Assembly: GCA_036382515.1 (NCBI GenBank)
Contig: DASVHQ010000009.1
Location: 62,001-126,000, forward strand
Source: JADGRF01 sp036382515
Lineage (GTDB): Bacteria > Myxococcota_A > Polyangia > Polyangiales > JAFGIB01
Direction of reading: 5' to 3'
Length of the DNA stretch: 64,000 nucleotides
A program made the position numbers and the translations under genes. The notes beneath the pieces were generated by a model. The model had not been told where the DNA came from. It saw nothing but the letters and a program-made list of their open reading frames with translations, and made no database searches. Numbering within the stretch: the stretch's first letter is position 1; every line of letters starts with the position of its first letter. Shown in pieces: positions 8,982 to 19,549 of the stretch.

Positions 8982-9485
8982 GTGAGCACGAGCGCGACGA
9001 CGGCACGCCTCGCCGTGCGCTGGCCGCGACCGGTGCGGCTCGCGCTGGTGTCGAGCGCGGCTGCGTGCGCCGCGCTCGGTGTGGCGCTGGCCAGCACGGC
9101 CGCGCCAAGCGAGGCCGCGCTGCGCGAACGCAGCCTGACACAGAGCCCGGAGCGCGTGGCCGAAGCCTTCATCGTGGCCTACGACGCTCGCGAGTACGCG
9201 CGCGCCGCGGCCGTGGCGAGCGAACCTTTGCAGGCGCGCCTGCGGGCACGCGCGCGCCGCACGGCCGGCGCGCAAGCGCGTGCGAACGCGCAGGAGAGTA
9301 GCTTCGTGATCGAGGAGAGCTACTTCCTTTCGGAAGGACGACTGCGACTGCTCGGCGAGCTCACGCGTGCCGGTGCGCAACAGACGACGGGGTGGCCTGT
9401 GGCGATCCTGGTCGGCCGACACGGCGACCGCTTCCTCGTGGAAAACGTGACCTGGCCCAAAGGGCCGTTGCCGGAGACGCCATGA
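8982..9485 (+). CDS. Exported or membrane-anchored protein of unknown function
   Basis: About 167 residues from a GTG start at 8982, one base after the HAD gene stop; an ATG at 8937 in the same frame would lie inside that gene. An N-terminal basic region followed by a hydrophobic Ala/Leu/Val segment (residues 16-41) looks like an uncleaved anchor or signal peptide. The rest is a small Arg/Ala-rich domain with a C-terminal strand-rich part (GDRFLVENVTW), which resembles small NTF2-like or SnoaL-like folds, but that is only an impression. Its stop overlaps the next ATG (ATGA), indicating co-translation. Confidence 0.7.
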   Translation: MSTSATTARLAVRWPRPVRLALVSSAAACAALGVALASTAAPSEAALRERSLTQSPERVAEAFIVAYDAREYARAAAVASEPLQARLRARARRTAGAQARANAQESSFVIEESYFLSEGRLRLLGELTRAGAQQTTGWPVAILVGRHGDRFLVENVTWPKGPLPETP

Positions 9486-10300
9486 CTCGCAGCAAGAGCA
9501 CGACGAAAGCCGCAGGACTGGAGCGCGGGAGTCGCGCGCTCTACGAGCGCCCGCGCTACTACGACCACGCCTATCGCACGCTCAAAGCCGATGTCGCTTT
9601 CTACACTGAGCTCGCACGCGACAGCGGCGGACCCGTGCTCGAGTTGGGCGCGGGGACCGGACGCATCACGCTCGGAATCGCGCGCGCGGGCGTGGACGTG
9701 GTGGGGCTCGACCAGTCTGCGGCGATGCTGGCGCGGGCGAAGGAGCGCATAGCGAGCTTGCCGGCCGAGGCGCGCCAGCACATCGAGCTGCGGCAAGGGG
9801 ACCTGCGCAAGGTGCGGCTGCGTCGGCGGTTTGCGCTGGTCATCGCGCCGTTCAACCTCTTCATGCACATGTTCACGCGCGCCGACATCGAGCAGGCGCT
9901 GGCCACCGTGCAGGCGCACCTGGCACCGCGTGGGCGCTTCGCCATGGATGTACTGATGCCGGACCTCGGCACTCTGCGGCGCGACCCGGAGCGCGTGTAT
10001 CGCTGTCGGCCCGTATTCGATCCGACCGATGGCAAGCGCTACGCCTACGGGGAGTCGTTCGACTACGATTCCGTCAGCCAGGTGCAGACCGTGCGCATGA
10101 TGTTCCAGCGCATCGACCGCCCCGAGCTCGACCACACCACGCCGCTGTGCCTGCGCTTCTACTTCCCCGAGGAGCTGCTGGCGCTCTTGCACTACAACGG
10201 GTTTACGCTAGAGCAACGCTTCGGGGGCTTCGACAAGAGTCCGTTCACCGAACAAAGCGACAACCAGGTTCTGGTCGCGCGCCCGAGCCGGCGGCGCTAG
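9482..10300 (+). CDS. Class I SAM-dependent methyltransferase
   Basis: A 272-residue protein with the Rossmann methyltransferase pattern: motif I VLELGAGTGRITLGIA near residues 52-67, the acidic residue after strand 2 (VVGLDQSAAML), and motif IV-like FALVIAPFNLFMHM. This resembles bacterial small-molecule methyltransferases of the Methyltransf_25/11 type. The start ATG overlaps the stop of the preceding gene. Its position between an exported protein and a sulfotransferase suggests modification of a metabolite or surface molecule, but the substrate is not known. Confidence 0.88.
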   Translation: MTRSKSTTKAAGLERGSRALYERPRYYDHAYRTLKADVAFYTELARDSGGPVLELGAGTGRITLGIARAGVDVVGLDQSAAMLARAKERIASLPAEARQHIELRQGDLRKVRLRRRFALVIAPFNLFMHMFTRADIEQALATVQAHLAPRGRFAMDVLMPDLGTLRRDPERVYRCRPVFDPTDGKRYAYGESFDYDSVSQVQTVRMMFQRIDRPELDHTTPLCLRFYFPEELLALLHYNGFTLEQRFGGFDKSPFTEQSDNQVLVARPSRRR

Positions 10301-10319
10301 CCACGCACAGGAAACGAAC

Positions 10320-11333
10320 ATGCAAGACCGTCTGCTCTTCGTCATCTCACCCCCGCGCGCCGGCTCGACGCTGTTGCAGCGCATGCTCGGCTCGCACTCG
10401 GAGATCTTCACCTACCCCGAGCCGCACCTGATCACGCCGCTCGCCTACCTGGGCTATCACGACCTGGTCGACCGCGCGCCGTACGATCACATCAACGCCG
10501 CGGAAGCGATCAAGATCTTCGTGGACGGCCTGCCCAACAAGGAGACGGACTACCTCGATGCACTGCGCGCCTACAGCGACACGCTGTACGGCCGCATGCT
10601 CGCTCCCACCGGCAAGCGCTACTTCCTCGACAAGACGCCCGCCTACGCGCTGGTACTGCCCTTTCTCACGCGGCTCTACCCCAACGCGCATTACATCGTG
10701 CTCACCCGGCATCCGCTCGCCGTGATGAGCTCGTATGCCAACAGCTTCTTCCATGGTGACTGGGCGGAGGCCAACCGCTTCAATCCGATCGCCAATCGCT
10801 ACGTGGCCGCGATTGCGCACCTGCTGCAGAGCCCGCCCAAGCACATGCTGCAGGTCGGGTACGAGCAGCTGGTGCGTGACCCTGCCACGCAGCTCGAACG
10901 CATGTTCGCGTTCCTCGGCCTCGAAAATCAGCCGTCAGCCGTGAACTACGGCGACAACTTCGAGGAAACCAAGAAGGGCATGGGCGACCCGATCACCGTC
11001 GGCGAACAGAAGCGACCCGTGGATAGCTCGATCGAGAAGTGGGTGGGCGAGCTCGCCGAAGACGAAAGCAAGCTTGCTCTGGCGTCGGAGATCATCGCCA
11101 AGCTCGACCCCGAAGACGTGCGTCTGTGGGGCTTCGACAAAAGCCAGTTGCTAGAGCCTCTCGAGCGTGCCCGCGCCTCGGGCAAGCTACCCAAGTACAA
11201 GAAGCCCAAGAGCAACAACTACGTGTTGCAGCGGCGCATCATGCTCGCCCTGAAGAAGGACATCCACGAACGGCCCCACGGCAAGCTCGTGGAGAAAGTC
11301 AGATATTACTGCAACGTTTTGTTGCGCGAGTAA
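10320..11333 (+). CDS. Sulfotransferase family protein
   Basis: A 337-residue enzyme expected to transfer sulfate from PAPS to a hydroxyl or amine. The 5'-phosphosulfate-binding loop is visible at residues 10-19 (SPPRAGSTLL) and the 3'-phosphate-binding element near 127-140 (IVLTRHPLAVMSSYAN). A conserved Asp-Lys-Thr-Pro motif (FLDKTPAYA) is also present. This is the Sulfotransfer_1/3 type. It starts 19 bases after the methyltransferase stop and ends the four-gene operon. It converges with the aconitase gene with only 15 bases between stops. Confidence 0.88.
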   Translation: MQDRLLFVISPPRAGSTLLQRMLGSHSEIFTYPEPHLITPLAYLGYHDLVDRAPYDHINAAEAIKIFVDGLPNKETDYLDALRAYSDTLYGRMLAPTGKRYFLDKTPAYALVLPFLTRLYPNAHYIVLTRHPLAVMSSYANSFFHGDWAEANRFNPIANRYVAAIAHLLQSPPKHMLQVGYEQLVRDPATQLERMFAFLGLENQPSAVNYGDNFEETKKGMGDPITVGEQKRPVDSSIEKWVGELAEDESKLALASEIIAKLDPEDVRLWGFDKSQLLEPLERARASGKLPKYKKPKSNNYVLQRRIMLALKKDIHERPHGKLVEKVRYYCNVLLRE

Positions 11334-11348
11334 CGCGGCGCTCCGCGA

Positions 11349-14027
<2,679 letters not shown>

Positions 14028-14142
14028 GTCACGGGTCCTTGTCGCCATGTGTTGGCTTGTTGCAGAACGCTGATTTTCCGGGGATTCTAGAGGGTCTGTG
14101 GCGGAAGTTCATAGCAACACACTTCAACGAAACCCGACACCG

Positions 14143-14180
14143 TGCTACCTAGGAACTGCCTGGAAGCCTCTAGGTAGCAA
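14143..14180. promoter_or_regulatory. Inverted repeat upstream of the integrase, probable integrase or regulator binding sites
   Basis: TGCTACCTAG at 14143-14152 and its exact complement CTAGGTAGCA at 14170-14179 flank a 17-base spacer. A third copy of the core TGCTACCTA lies near the right end at 21135. Repeated short sites at both ends of an element are typical of arm-type integrase or excisionase sites. An operator for the int or acnA promoter is also possible, since this lies in their shared intergenic region. Confidence 0.5.
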
Positions 14181-14196
14181 GTCTTGGGAGGTGTGT

Positions 14197-15399
14197 GTGG
14201 CACAGGTGAAGCTCACCAAAAGGGTCGTCGAAGCCGCGAAACCCGAGACGGCGGAATACACCCTCTGGGACGCCGAGATCAAAGGCTTCGGACTCAAGGT
14301 CACACCCACCGGCAAGAAGAACTACTTGCTCTACTACCGAGCCACCGATGGGACGCAGCGCAAGCCCAAGATCGGCGGCCACGGAGCGCTCACCGTTGAC
14401 CAGGCGCGCGCCATCGCCCGCAGCATGCTGGCGGCTGTCGCTGCCGGGGCCGACCCTTCCGCAGCCAGACAAGCGGCGCGGACGGCCCCTACCGTCGCCG
14501 ACTTGTGCACGATCTTCGAGGTCGAACACGTCGGCAAGAAGAAGGGCGGGACGTCGAGCCAATACAAGACGATCCTCAAGAACTACATCCGGCCGGCGCT
14601 CGGGTCACGCAAGGTTGGGAGCATCACGCGCGATGACATGGCGCAACTCGTGAGCAAGATCGGCAAGGAGAAGCCGGTCGCCGCGAACCGCACGAAGGCC
14701 GTGGCGTCGGTGATGTTCAAGCTGGCCGAGCGCTGGGGACTGCGACCGCTTGGCTCGAACCCTTGCCAGCACATCGATCGGTTCAAGGAGAAGAAGCTGC
14801 ACCGCGACCTGAGCGAGCTAGAACTCGCGCGCCTCGCCTCGGTGCTGAGCGACGCAGAAGCCGAGCCGGAACCCGGCCGAGCCAACGTGAGCGAGAAGCC
14901 GGACGTGGTGGCGGCCATCCGCTTGATCATGTTCACCGGTTGTCGCCGCAACGAAGTGGCGAACCTGCGTTGGGACGAAGTGGACCTTGAGCGCGGCCTG
15001 CTGCGCCTGCGTGACTCCAAGACCGGCCCCAAGACGATCCAGACCAACCGAGCCGCGCTCGACATCATCGAGGCGCAGGAGCGCCCGGTCGGCGCCGTGT
15101 ACGTGTTCCCCGAAGCAAAGAAGCCGGGCCGGCTCAATCGCTCTTGGGAGCGCATCCGCACGCGCGCGCAGCTCGGCGACATGCGCTTGCACGACCTGCG
15201 GCACAACTTCGCCAGCGCGGCCGCCGGTAGTGGCGCGTCCCTGGTGATGATCGGCAAGCTCTTGGGCCACGGCAGCTCGGCGACAACGGAGCGTTATGCG
15301 CAGCTCCGAGACGATCCCGCCAAGCAGGCATCCGAAGCCGCTGGCGCTGCGATCTCCGCTGCGATGGCAAAGAAGCCGGGGCTGTCGGTGGTCAAGTGA
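14197..15399 (+). CDS. int: Tyrosine integrase, P4/DUF4102 type
   Basis: A 400-residue site-specific recombinase. The N-terminal DUF4102 domain (residues 1-85) has the typical DAEIKGFGLKVTPTGKK stretch, followed by a core-binding domain and a C-terminal catalytic domain. Catalytic residues seen include Arg in FTGCRRNEVANLRWDEVD, the HDLRHNFAS box, GHGSSATTERYAQL with the conserved His, and the Tyr nucleophile in ERYAQL. The start is GTG at 14197 behind GGGAGG, which fits the domain start better than the longer open frame. Its stop overlaps the next gene (GTGA). Confidence 0.95.
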   Translation: MAQVKLTKRVVEAAKPETAEYTLWDAEIKGFGLKVTPTGKKNYLLYYRATDGTQRKPKIGGHGALTVDQARAIARSMLAAVAAGADPSAARQAARTAPTVADLCTIFEVEHVGKKKGGTSSQYKTILKNYIRPALGSRKVGSITRDDMAQLVSKIGKEKPVAANRTKAVASVMFKLAERWGLRPLGSNPCQHIDRFKEKKLHRDLSELELARLASVLSDAEAEPEPGRANVSEKPDVVAAIRLIMFTGCRRNEVANLRWDEVDLERGLLRLRDSKTGPKTIQTNRAALDIIEAQERPVGAVYVFPEAKKPGRLNRSWERIRTRAQLGDMRLHDLRHNFASAAAGSGASLVMIGKLLGHGSSATTERYAQLRDDPAKQASEAAGAAISAAMAKKPGLSVVK

Positions 15400-16115
15400 C
15401 GCAGCGTGGACGGCCGCGCAAGCTGACGCGCGAGCAAGCGCGTAAGACCGCGGAGCGTGTCTTCACGCAGTGGGAAGCGTTGCCAGAACGGACCAAGGAA
15501 ATGGACGGCATTTTGCGCCGTCGCCAAGTCCTGATCGAGTACAAGCTCCCCTCTGATGATCCGTTCTTCGGGCTTGACCGGCTGCACGCGATCGTTGCCG
15601 CGACGGCGCGGAGCAAACGGCCTGATTGGGGCCAAGCGCTTGACCAGTGGCTCACGCCCAATCGCGAAACGAGCACGCAATGGGCAATCGAAACGCTCGC
15701 GGCACTGCTCAAGCAATACGATCCGCGGAAGCGAGACGCGAAGATCAGGCAGCTGTGCGCCGCCGCCGCAGCGCCCGGCGCCGAGCACATCGACCACGCC
15801 TACCAGGTGGCGCTCGATGCTTGCTGGGGCGCGCTCAAACGCAGCGTGGATGAGGGGCACGAACCGGCGATCGGACAGGCCGCTTTCGCGGCGCGTTTCC
15901 GTGGCCTGCTGGTAGACCACACAGCCAGGCGTGTCGTGCATGACGAACGCCGGAGTCGACCGAGCGCCATCGCGCGCACTGTGGTCGCTGCGCTGATCAC
16001 GCGCAGCACGCCAGAGGCAGTGCGCAAGCGCCAGAAGCGCTCGCCGACGTCGCTTCCGCCGTTGAACGGATTCGACCGCAAGTGGGTGGTGGTGGGGACA
16101 AAGCCGAGCGGCTGA
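15396..16115 (+). CDS. Element protein of unknown function coupled to the integrase
   Basis: A 239-residue protein starting at GTG 15396, overlapping the integrase stop by four bases, so the two are co-translated. The N-terminus is basic (QRGRPRKLTREQARK), reminiscent of an AT-hook-like or DNA-contacting tail, and the remainder is helical and rich in Ala, Arg and Trp. There is no signal peptide or membrane segment. I do not recognise a family. Coupling to int suggests a role in recombination control or element maintenance, but this is inference. Confidence 0.7.
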   Translation: MTQRGRPRKLTREQARKTAERVFTQWEALPERTKEMDGILRRRQVLIEYKLPSDDPFFGLDRLHAIVAATARSKRPDWGQALDQWLTPNRETSTQWAIETLAALLKQYDPRKRDAKIRQLCAAAAAPGAEHIDHAYQVALDACWGALKRSVDEGHEPAIGQAAFAARFRGLLVDHTARRVVHDERRSRPSAIARTVVAALITRSTPEAVRKRQKRSPTSLPPLNGFDRKWVVVGTKPSG

Positions 16116-16161
16116 TTTTTGCGTCCGTGTTAGCGTTTTGCGCCCTGCTACACCGTGATGC

Positions 16162-16401
16162 ATGGACATCACACCGATGCAGGCATACGCGCCGGACCGG
16201 AACCGCACTGTCACGCTGGAGGTGGCAATAGCTGCGCCCTGTGAGGTGCGCACCGTCGCCCGCGTGCTGAGGGGCGAGCGGGTACGTGGGCACGTCGACG
16301 CGCGGATTCGCTGTGGACTTGCGGCTCGCGGTATCGTCGTGCCGCCGTCAGCGGCCCCCGACCTCGGCTCGACCATGCTCGACCTGAGGGCGAGCCGATG
16401 A
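16162..16401 (+). CDS. Small putative helix-turn-helix regulator
   Basis: A 79-residue protein. Residues 27-57 (CEVRTVARVLRGERVRGHVD continuing ARIRCGLAARGI) resemble the short HTH of LacI-like regulators found in small elements. It begins 46 bases after the previous stop and its own stop overlaps the next ATG (ATGA). It probably helps control element gene expression. The call rests on the helix pattern only. Confidence 0.6.
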   Translation: MDITPMQAYAPDRNRTVTLEVAIAAPCEVRTVARVLRGERVRGHVDARIRCGLAARGIVVPPSAAPDLGSTMLDLRASR

Positions 16402-16640
16402 GCGCGCGCCAGACAGCTGCACCGGCTGCTGACCGCTGGGTCTCGGCCGCCATCGCCGCGGAGATCTCCGGATTCTCCGAATCCCACCTTGCGCGCCTGC
16501 GCATGCAAGGCGCCGGGCCGCGCTACGCGAAGCTCGGTACCGGCAAGCAGGCACACGTGCGCTACCGCGAGAGCGAGCTACACGCGTGGATGGCGTCGCA
16601 CCTCGTGGCGAACACCTCCGAGGTGGCGCCGTGTGGATGA
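16398..16640 (+). CDS. AlpA/MerR-like helix-turn-helix protein, possible excisionase
   Basis: An 80-residue protein with a winged-HTH signature: AAEISGFSESHLARLRMQG then GPRYAKLGTGKQAHVRYRES and a final ELHAWMASH helix. This is the layout of AlpA and helix-turn-helix domain 17 proteins, which in P4-like elements activate or direct excision. It overlaps both neighbours by four bases (ATGA on each side). The excisionase role is inferred from family and context. Confidence 0.72.
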   Translation: MSARQTAAPAADRWVSAAIAAEISGFSESHLARLRMQGAGPRYAKLGTGKQAHVRYRESELHAWMASHLVANTSEVAPCG

Positions 16641-16840
16641 TCGTCACCCTGCCCGCGGCTGGCAGGTGCGCGCTGTGCTCGCGCATCCTGGTGGCCGGAT
16701 CAATCGGCTGCCGCTCTGACGCTGGCGAGCACGCACACTCGGCCTGCGCCATCGGCGACGCCAGACGGCGCGCTGGTGAGCGTGTGCAGCTGACACCTGC
16801 GCCGCTGCCGCCCGTCGAGCGCCGGAGGGCCAGCGCATGA
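16637..16840 (+). CDS. Small Cys/His protein, possible zinc-binding
   Basis: A 67-residue protein starting at ATG 16637 inside the previous stop (ATGA) and ending in the next ATG. It contains CALC near residue 11, a further Cys, and HAHSAC near residue 32, a plausible zinc site (C-x2-C ... H-x3-C). The C-terminal third is Pro/Arg-rich. It could be a small zinc-ribbon partner of the primase-like protein encoded next. Function unknown. Confidence 0.55.
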   Translation: MIVTLPAAGRCALCSRILVAGSIGCRSDAGEHAHSACAIGDARRRAGERVQLTPAPLPPVERRRASA

Positions 16841-17373
16841 CCTCGCGACTCCGGGTTGTGCGTGATGTTGCCGCCGACCTGCAAAGCGCTCTGACGGCCG
16901 CGGGCGTCTACGAGCTGACGGACCTGTCGACCGCCGTGCAGCGCGACGGCTGCGCCATGCGCTTGGCGCTTGCGCTGGGCACCATGGATCCAATCGCGCG
17001 CGAGACACTTCGCGCCGAAGCGATCCAGACTTTCGCCGAGAGGAAGCTCAAGCGCGGCGCTAAGTTCGTGGACGGCGCGATCGCCGAAGCCAAGCGGCTG
17101 GCGCGCGATTACGCGACGGCGCCGGAGCCGCCTGTGTCACCCGCTGACGCTCGGCCGGAGATCACCATCGGCGAGTTGCACAAGACAACGGACGCGGCGA
17201 TCGCCGCGCTCGCCAAGCTGGACGTATACCAGCGCGCCGGGAAGCTTGTGGACGTCATCCGCGAGGCCCAGACGCAAGACGACGGCGCCGTGGTTCCCGC
17301 GGACGTGCCGCGTATCCGGCGGATGCCAAGCGCGCGCCTGAACGAGTGCCTTCACCAGGCCGCGCGCTGGTAA
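16837..17373 (+). CDS. N-terminal part of a split primase/helicase-like replication protein
   Basis: A 178-residue reading frame ending at TAA 17371-17373. Residues 113-178 (the stretch from EITIGELHKTTDAAI to LNECLHQAARW) match the pattern seen upstream of the ATPase domain in phage and plasmid primase-helicase proteins. Translation would continue in the same frame straight into the 17416 gene if the TAA were a sense codon, giving 629 residues. It is therefore probably half of a once continuous gene, unless the stop is read through. It overlaps the previous gene by four bases. Confidence 0.65.
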   Translation: MTSRLRVVRDVAADLQSALTAAGVYELTDLSTAVQRDGCAMRLALALGTMDPIARETLRAEAIQTFAERKLKRGAKFVDGAIAEAKRLARDYATAPEPPVSPADARPEITIGELHKTTDAAIAALAKLDVYQRAGKLVDVIREAQTQDDGAVVPADVPRIRRMPSARLNECLHQAARW

Positions 17374-17415
17374 TCGGTCAAGCACGACCGGGACGGAAAC
17401 GAGTTTCGCAAGCGC

Positions 17416-18726
17416 GTGTCGGTCCCGGATGATGTGCTTGATGCGATCGCGGCCCGCGGAGAGTGGGCGCACGTTCGCCCGCTCGAAGGCGTCGTTGCGT
17501 GGCCGGTTCTGCGTCCCGATGGCTCGACCTTGAGCACCCCGGGATACGACAAGGCTACGCGCCTGATCAGCAGCAACGTCGTCAACGCGAGTGTTTCCGA
17601 CGCGCCGAAGATGGTCGACGTCCAGCAAGCGCTGGCGTTGTTGTACGAGGTGGCGCGGGACTTTCCTTTCGCGAGCGACGCGTGTTTGTCCGCTTGGTAT
17701 GCGCTCCTGCTCACGGTCCCGGCGCGTCACGCAATCAGCGAGCCGGTCCCGCTGGGCCTCATCGATGGCAACGCGCGCGCGGTCGGGAAGGGTCTGCTCG
17801 TGGATCTCATCGGCGAGATCGACATGGGCTTCTCCCTGGCGCGCCGTGCGGTCCCGCACGACACCGCCGAGTGGCACAAGTCGATGTTGTCGATCGCGAT
17901 GGCGGCCGAGCCGGTCGTGCTCTTCGACAACGTGACCCGCACGCTGCGCTCGGAAGTACTCGACGCCGTGTTGACCGGGACATCGTTTCAGGGCCGCGCA
18001 CTCGGAACCAACGAGGAGCCGATGCTCGCCATGCGCACACTCTTCCTGGCGACCTCCAACAACGCCACCGTGTCCACCGACCTCGTGCGCCGATCGCTGC
18101 ATGTGCGACTCGAGACGCGCGACGAACATCCGGAGCAGCGCAGCAACTTCCGCCACCCGGACCTGCGCGCGTACGTTCGTGCAAATCGTGCGGCGCTACT
18201 GTCGGCTGCGCTCACGGTGCTGCGTGGGTACATCGTCGCAGGTCGCCCGGCTGTCGAGCTTGTGCCGATGGGCAGCTTTGAAGAGTGGTCGGCGCTCGTG
18301 CGTGGCGCGCTCGTGTGGGCTGGAATGCCGGACCCCGGGCGCACGCAGGACAGCCTGCGCGAGATGGGCGACCCGGAGCGGGATGCGCTGTCGGAGCTGC
18401 TGACCGCGTGGCGCGCGCACTTCGGTGGGCGGTTTGTCGCAAGCGCGGAAGTGCTCGCCGCAATCGATCGTGACGCCGCCGTGCTTACTCTTCGGCAGGC
18501 CGTCATGACCGCATGCCGCACAGACGGCAAGCCGCCCGACGCCCGTCGGCTCGGCAACATCCTGCGCGGCCTTCGCAGCCAGATCGCTGACGGCCTCGTG
18601 CTCGAAGCGGGCTCGAAAGGTGAGCGGGGCATGCCGTGGCGTGTTCGTGACACTCGCTTGTCGGCGGACTCTGCTGACTCCGCTGACTCTGAGAACCGTT
18701 CCCCCGCGGGAGAGCTATTTCAGTAA
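17416..18726 (+). CDS. ATPase part of a split primase/helicase-like replication protein
   Basis: A 436-residue frame from GTG 17416, in the same frame as the preceding one and 42 bases past its TAA. It carries a P-loop-like GNARAVGKGLL near residue 118, a Walker-B-like VVLFDNV near 172 and a sensor-like LFLATSNN near 212, an order typical of DUF927/D5-like helicases of phages and satellites. The start GTG has no clear Shine-Dalgarno, which supports the view that it is the second half of a broken gene. The C-terminus ends in Ser-Ala-Asp repeats encoded by 9-bp repeats. Confidence 0.7.
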   Translation: MSVPDDVLDAIAARGEWAHVRPLEGVVAWPVLRPDGSTLSTPGYDKATRLISSNVVNASVSDAPKMVDVQQALALLYEVARDFPFASDACLSAWYALLLTVPARHAISEPVPLGLIDGNARAVGKGLLVDLIGEIDMGFSLARRAVPHDTAEWHKSMLSIAMAAEPVVLFDNVTRTLRSEVLDAVLTGTSFQGRALGTNEEPMLAMRTLFLATSNNATVSTDLVRRSLHVRLETRDEHPEQRSNFRHPDLRAYVRANRAALLSAALTVLRGYIVAGRPAVELVPMGSFEEWSALVRGALVWAGMPDPGRTQDSLREMGDPERDALSELLTAWRAHFGGRFVASAEVLAAIDRDAAVLTLRQAVMTACRTDGKPPDARRLGNILRGLRSQIADGLVLEAGSKGERGMPWRVRDTRLSADSADSADSENRSPAGELFQ

Positions 18727-18768
18727 CAAGATAATGGAAACTACAGTCAGCACAGTCAGCGGAGTCAG
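18668..18768. repeat. 9-bp direct repeats forming a 15-bp inverted repeat at the end of the replication gene
   Basis: At 18668-18690 units of the form GACTCTGCT, GACTCCGCT, GACTCTGAG encode a Ser-Ala-Asp repeat. Just past the stop, 18744-18768 has units CAGTCAGCA, CAGTCAGCG, GAGTCAGGA. The two clusters are complementary: CTGACTCCGCTGACT (18674-18688) matches AGTCAGCGGAGTCAG (18754-18768) perfectly. They could form a large hairpin or act as iterons for the adjacent replication protein. Confidence 0.7.
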
Positions 18769-19019
18769 GAGTGGGACGCGGGGAAGCTGGACGCGCGGCA
18801 CCCACGCAGTTGCGCCCGACGCAGGTGGCAGGCTCGCCGCTGTCAGCTGCCCGCCTGCGGGCGACAGGGAGCTGCAACCGGGCATGTGGGCCTGCGCTGG
18901 CCGAGATCAAGCCGGGGGTTAACAGGTTTTGGCGAAAAATGGCCGTACGCCCATCACAGTGAACTCCGGAAATCCCGCGCAAGAAAAGTCGGCGTACACC
19001 CCAATCTGAGCCAGACACG
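18727..19019. other. Gene-poor stretch, candidate replication origin or regulatory region
   Basis: It begins with an AT-richer segment (CAGTAACAAGATAATGGAAA) next to the 9-bp repeats, then continues with ordinary GC-rich sequence. A 63-codon frame from GTG 18771 exists behind a weak ribosome-binding site but has no recognisable features, so I do not call it. Position beside a replication gene, repeats and relative AT richness are compatible with an origin; this is inference. Confidence 0.35.
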
Positions 19020-19292
19020 ATGACGAGAATTTCCCACAAAAAGAAGGATCCGAAGCGCACTGCGTACACCGCTCCGGAGGTGTACGCAGTCCCGGCTGAC
19101 AGACCGTTGGCGGCGGACACTCGAGCGGACAGCGCCGCGGACAGCGCGACGCCGGCACACACGCCAGCGTTCGATCGGGCGATGGGTGACCGCATCGTGC
19201 GCGCGCTCGAGTCGCAATCGGAAGCGCAGCGGCAGCAGGTGCAAGAGCTGCGAGCGCTCCGGGAGGCGGTACGCGACGCCGGTAGGCGATGA
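19020..19292 (+). CDS. Small element protein of unknown function
   Basis: A 90-residue protein. The N-terminus is basic (MTRISHKKKDPKR), the middle Ala/Asp/Thr-rich and likely disordered, and the C-terminus (residues 55-88) a charged amphipathic helix suited to coiled-coil pairing. Its stop overlaps the next ATG (ATGA). No family recognised. Confidence 0.5.
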   Translation: MTRISHKKKDPKRTAYTAPEVYAVPADRPLAADTRADSAADSATPAHTPAFDRAMGDRIVRALESQSEAQRQQVQELRALREAVRDAGRR

Positions 19293-19549
19293 GCGCAGCC
19301 GCACGCTTGGCGCTGCTCGCGGTGCTGCAGCGCACAACGGCGCGCGAGGTGGCGCTTCGCTGCCGCGTGACACGTAGCTGCGTGAGCTCGTGGGGCAGCG
19401 GCAAGTCCGTGCCCTCGCCGCGCGCACAGGTCGCGCTGTCCGACATCTACGGGATTGATCCGCGCGGCTGGCTGCCGAAATCGCCGTACCGGGCCAAGTT
19501 CGGCACCGCTACTGCTTGCGCTTCGCTGCGATCGCCGCTCGTGCCTTGA
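19289..19549 (+). CDS. Small Cro/CI-like helix-turn-helix protein
   Basis: An 86-residue protein with an HTH pattern TAREVALRCRVTRSCVSSWG followed by GKSVPSPRAQVALSDIYGID, the usual layout of phage-type HTH_3 or YdaS-like regulators. It overlaps the preceding gene by four bases. Its last 41 bases overlap the convergent exported-protein gene, so the true C-terminus may be functionally unimportant. Likely an element regulator. Confidence 0.6.
   Translation: MSAAARLALLAVLQRTTAREVALRCRVTRSCVSSWGSGKSVPSPRAQVALSDIYGIDPRGWLPKSPYRAKFGTATACASLRSPLVP

Noticed and set aside
14028..14048. Upstream acnA start (ATG 14048, adding MATRTRD)
   Set aside because: It lies in element DNA and lacks a ribosome-binding site, whereas the ATG at 14027 is in the repeat core and has AAGGA at suitable spacing.
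18771..18962. 63-codon frame after the replication gene
   Set aside because: GTG start and a weak Shine-Dalgarno, but no domain, low-complexity Arg/Ala composition and overlap with the repeat/AT-rich region.
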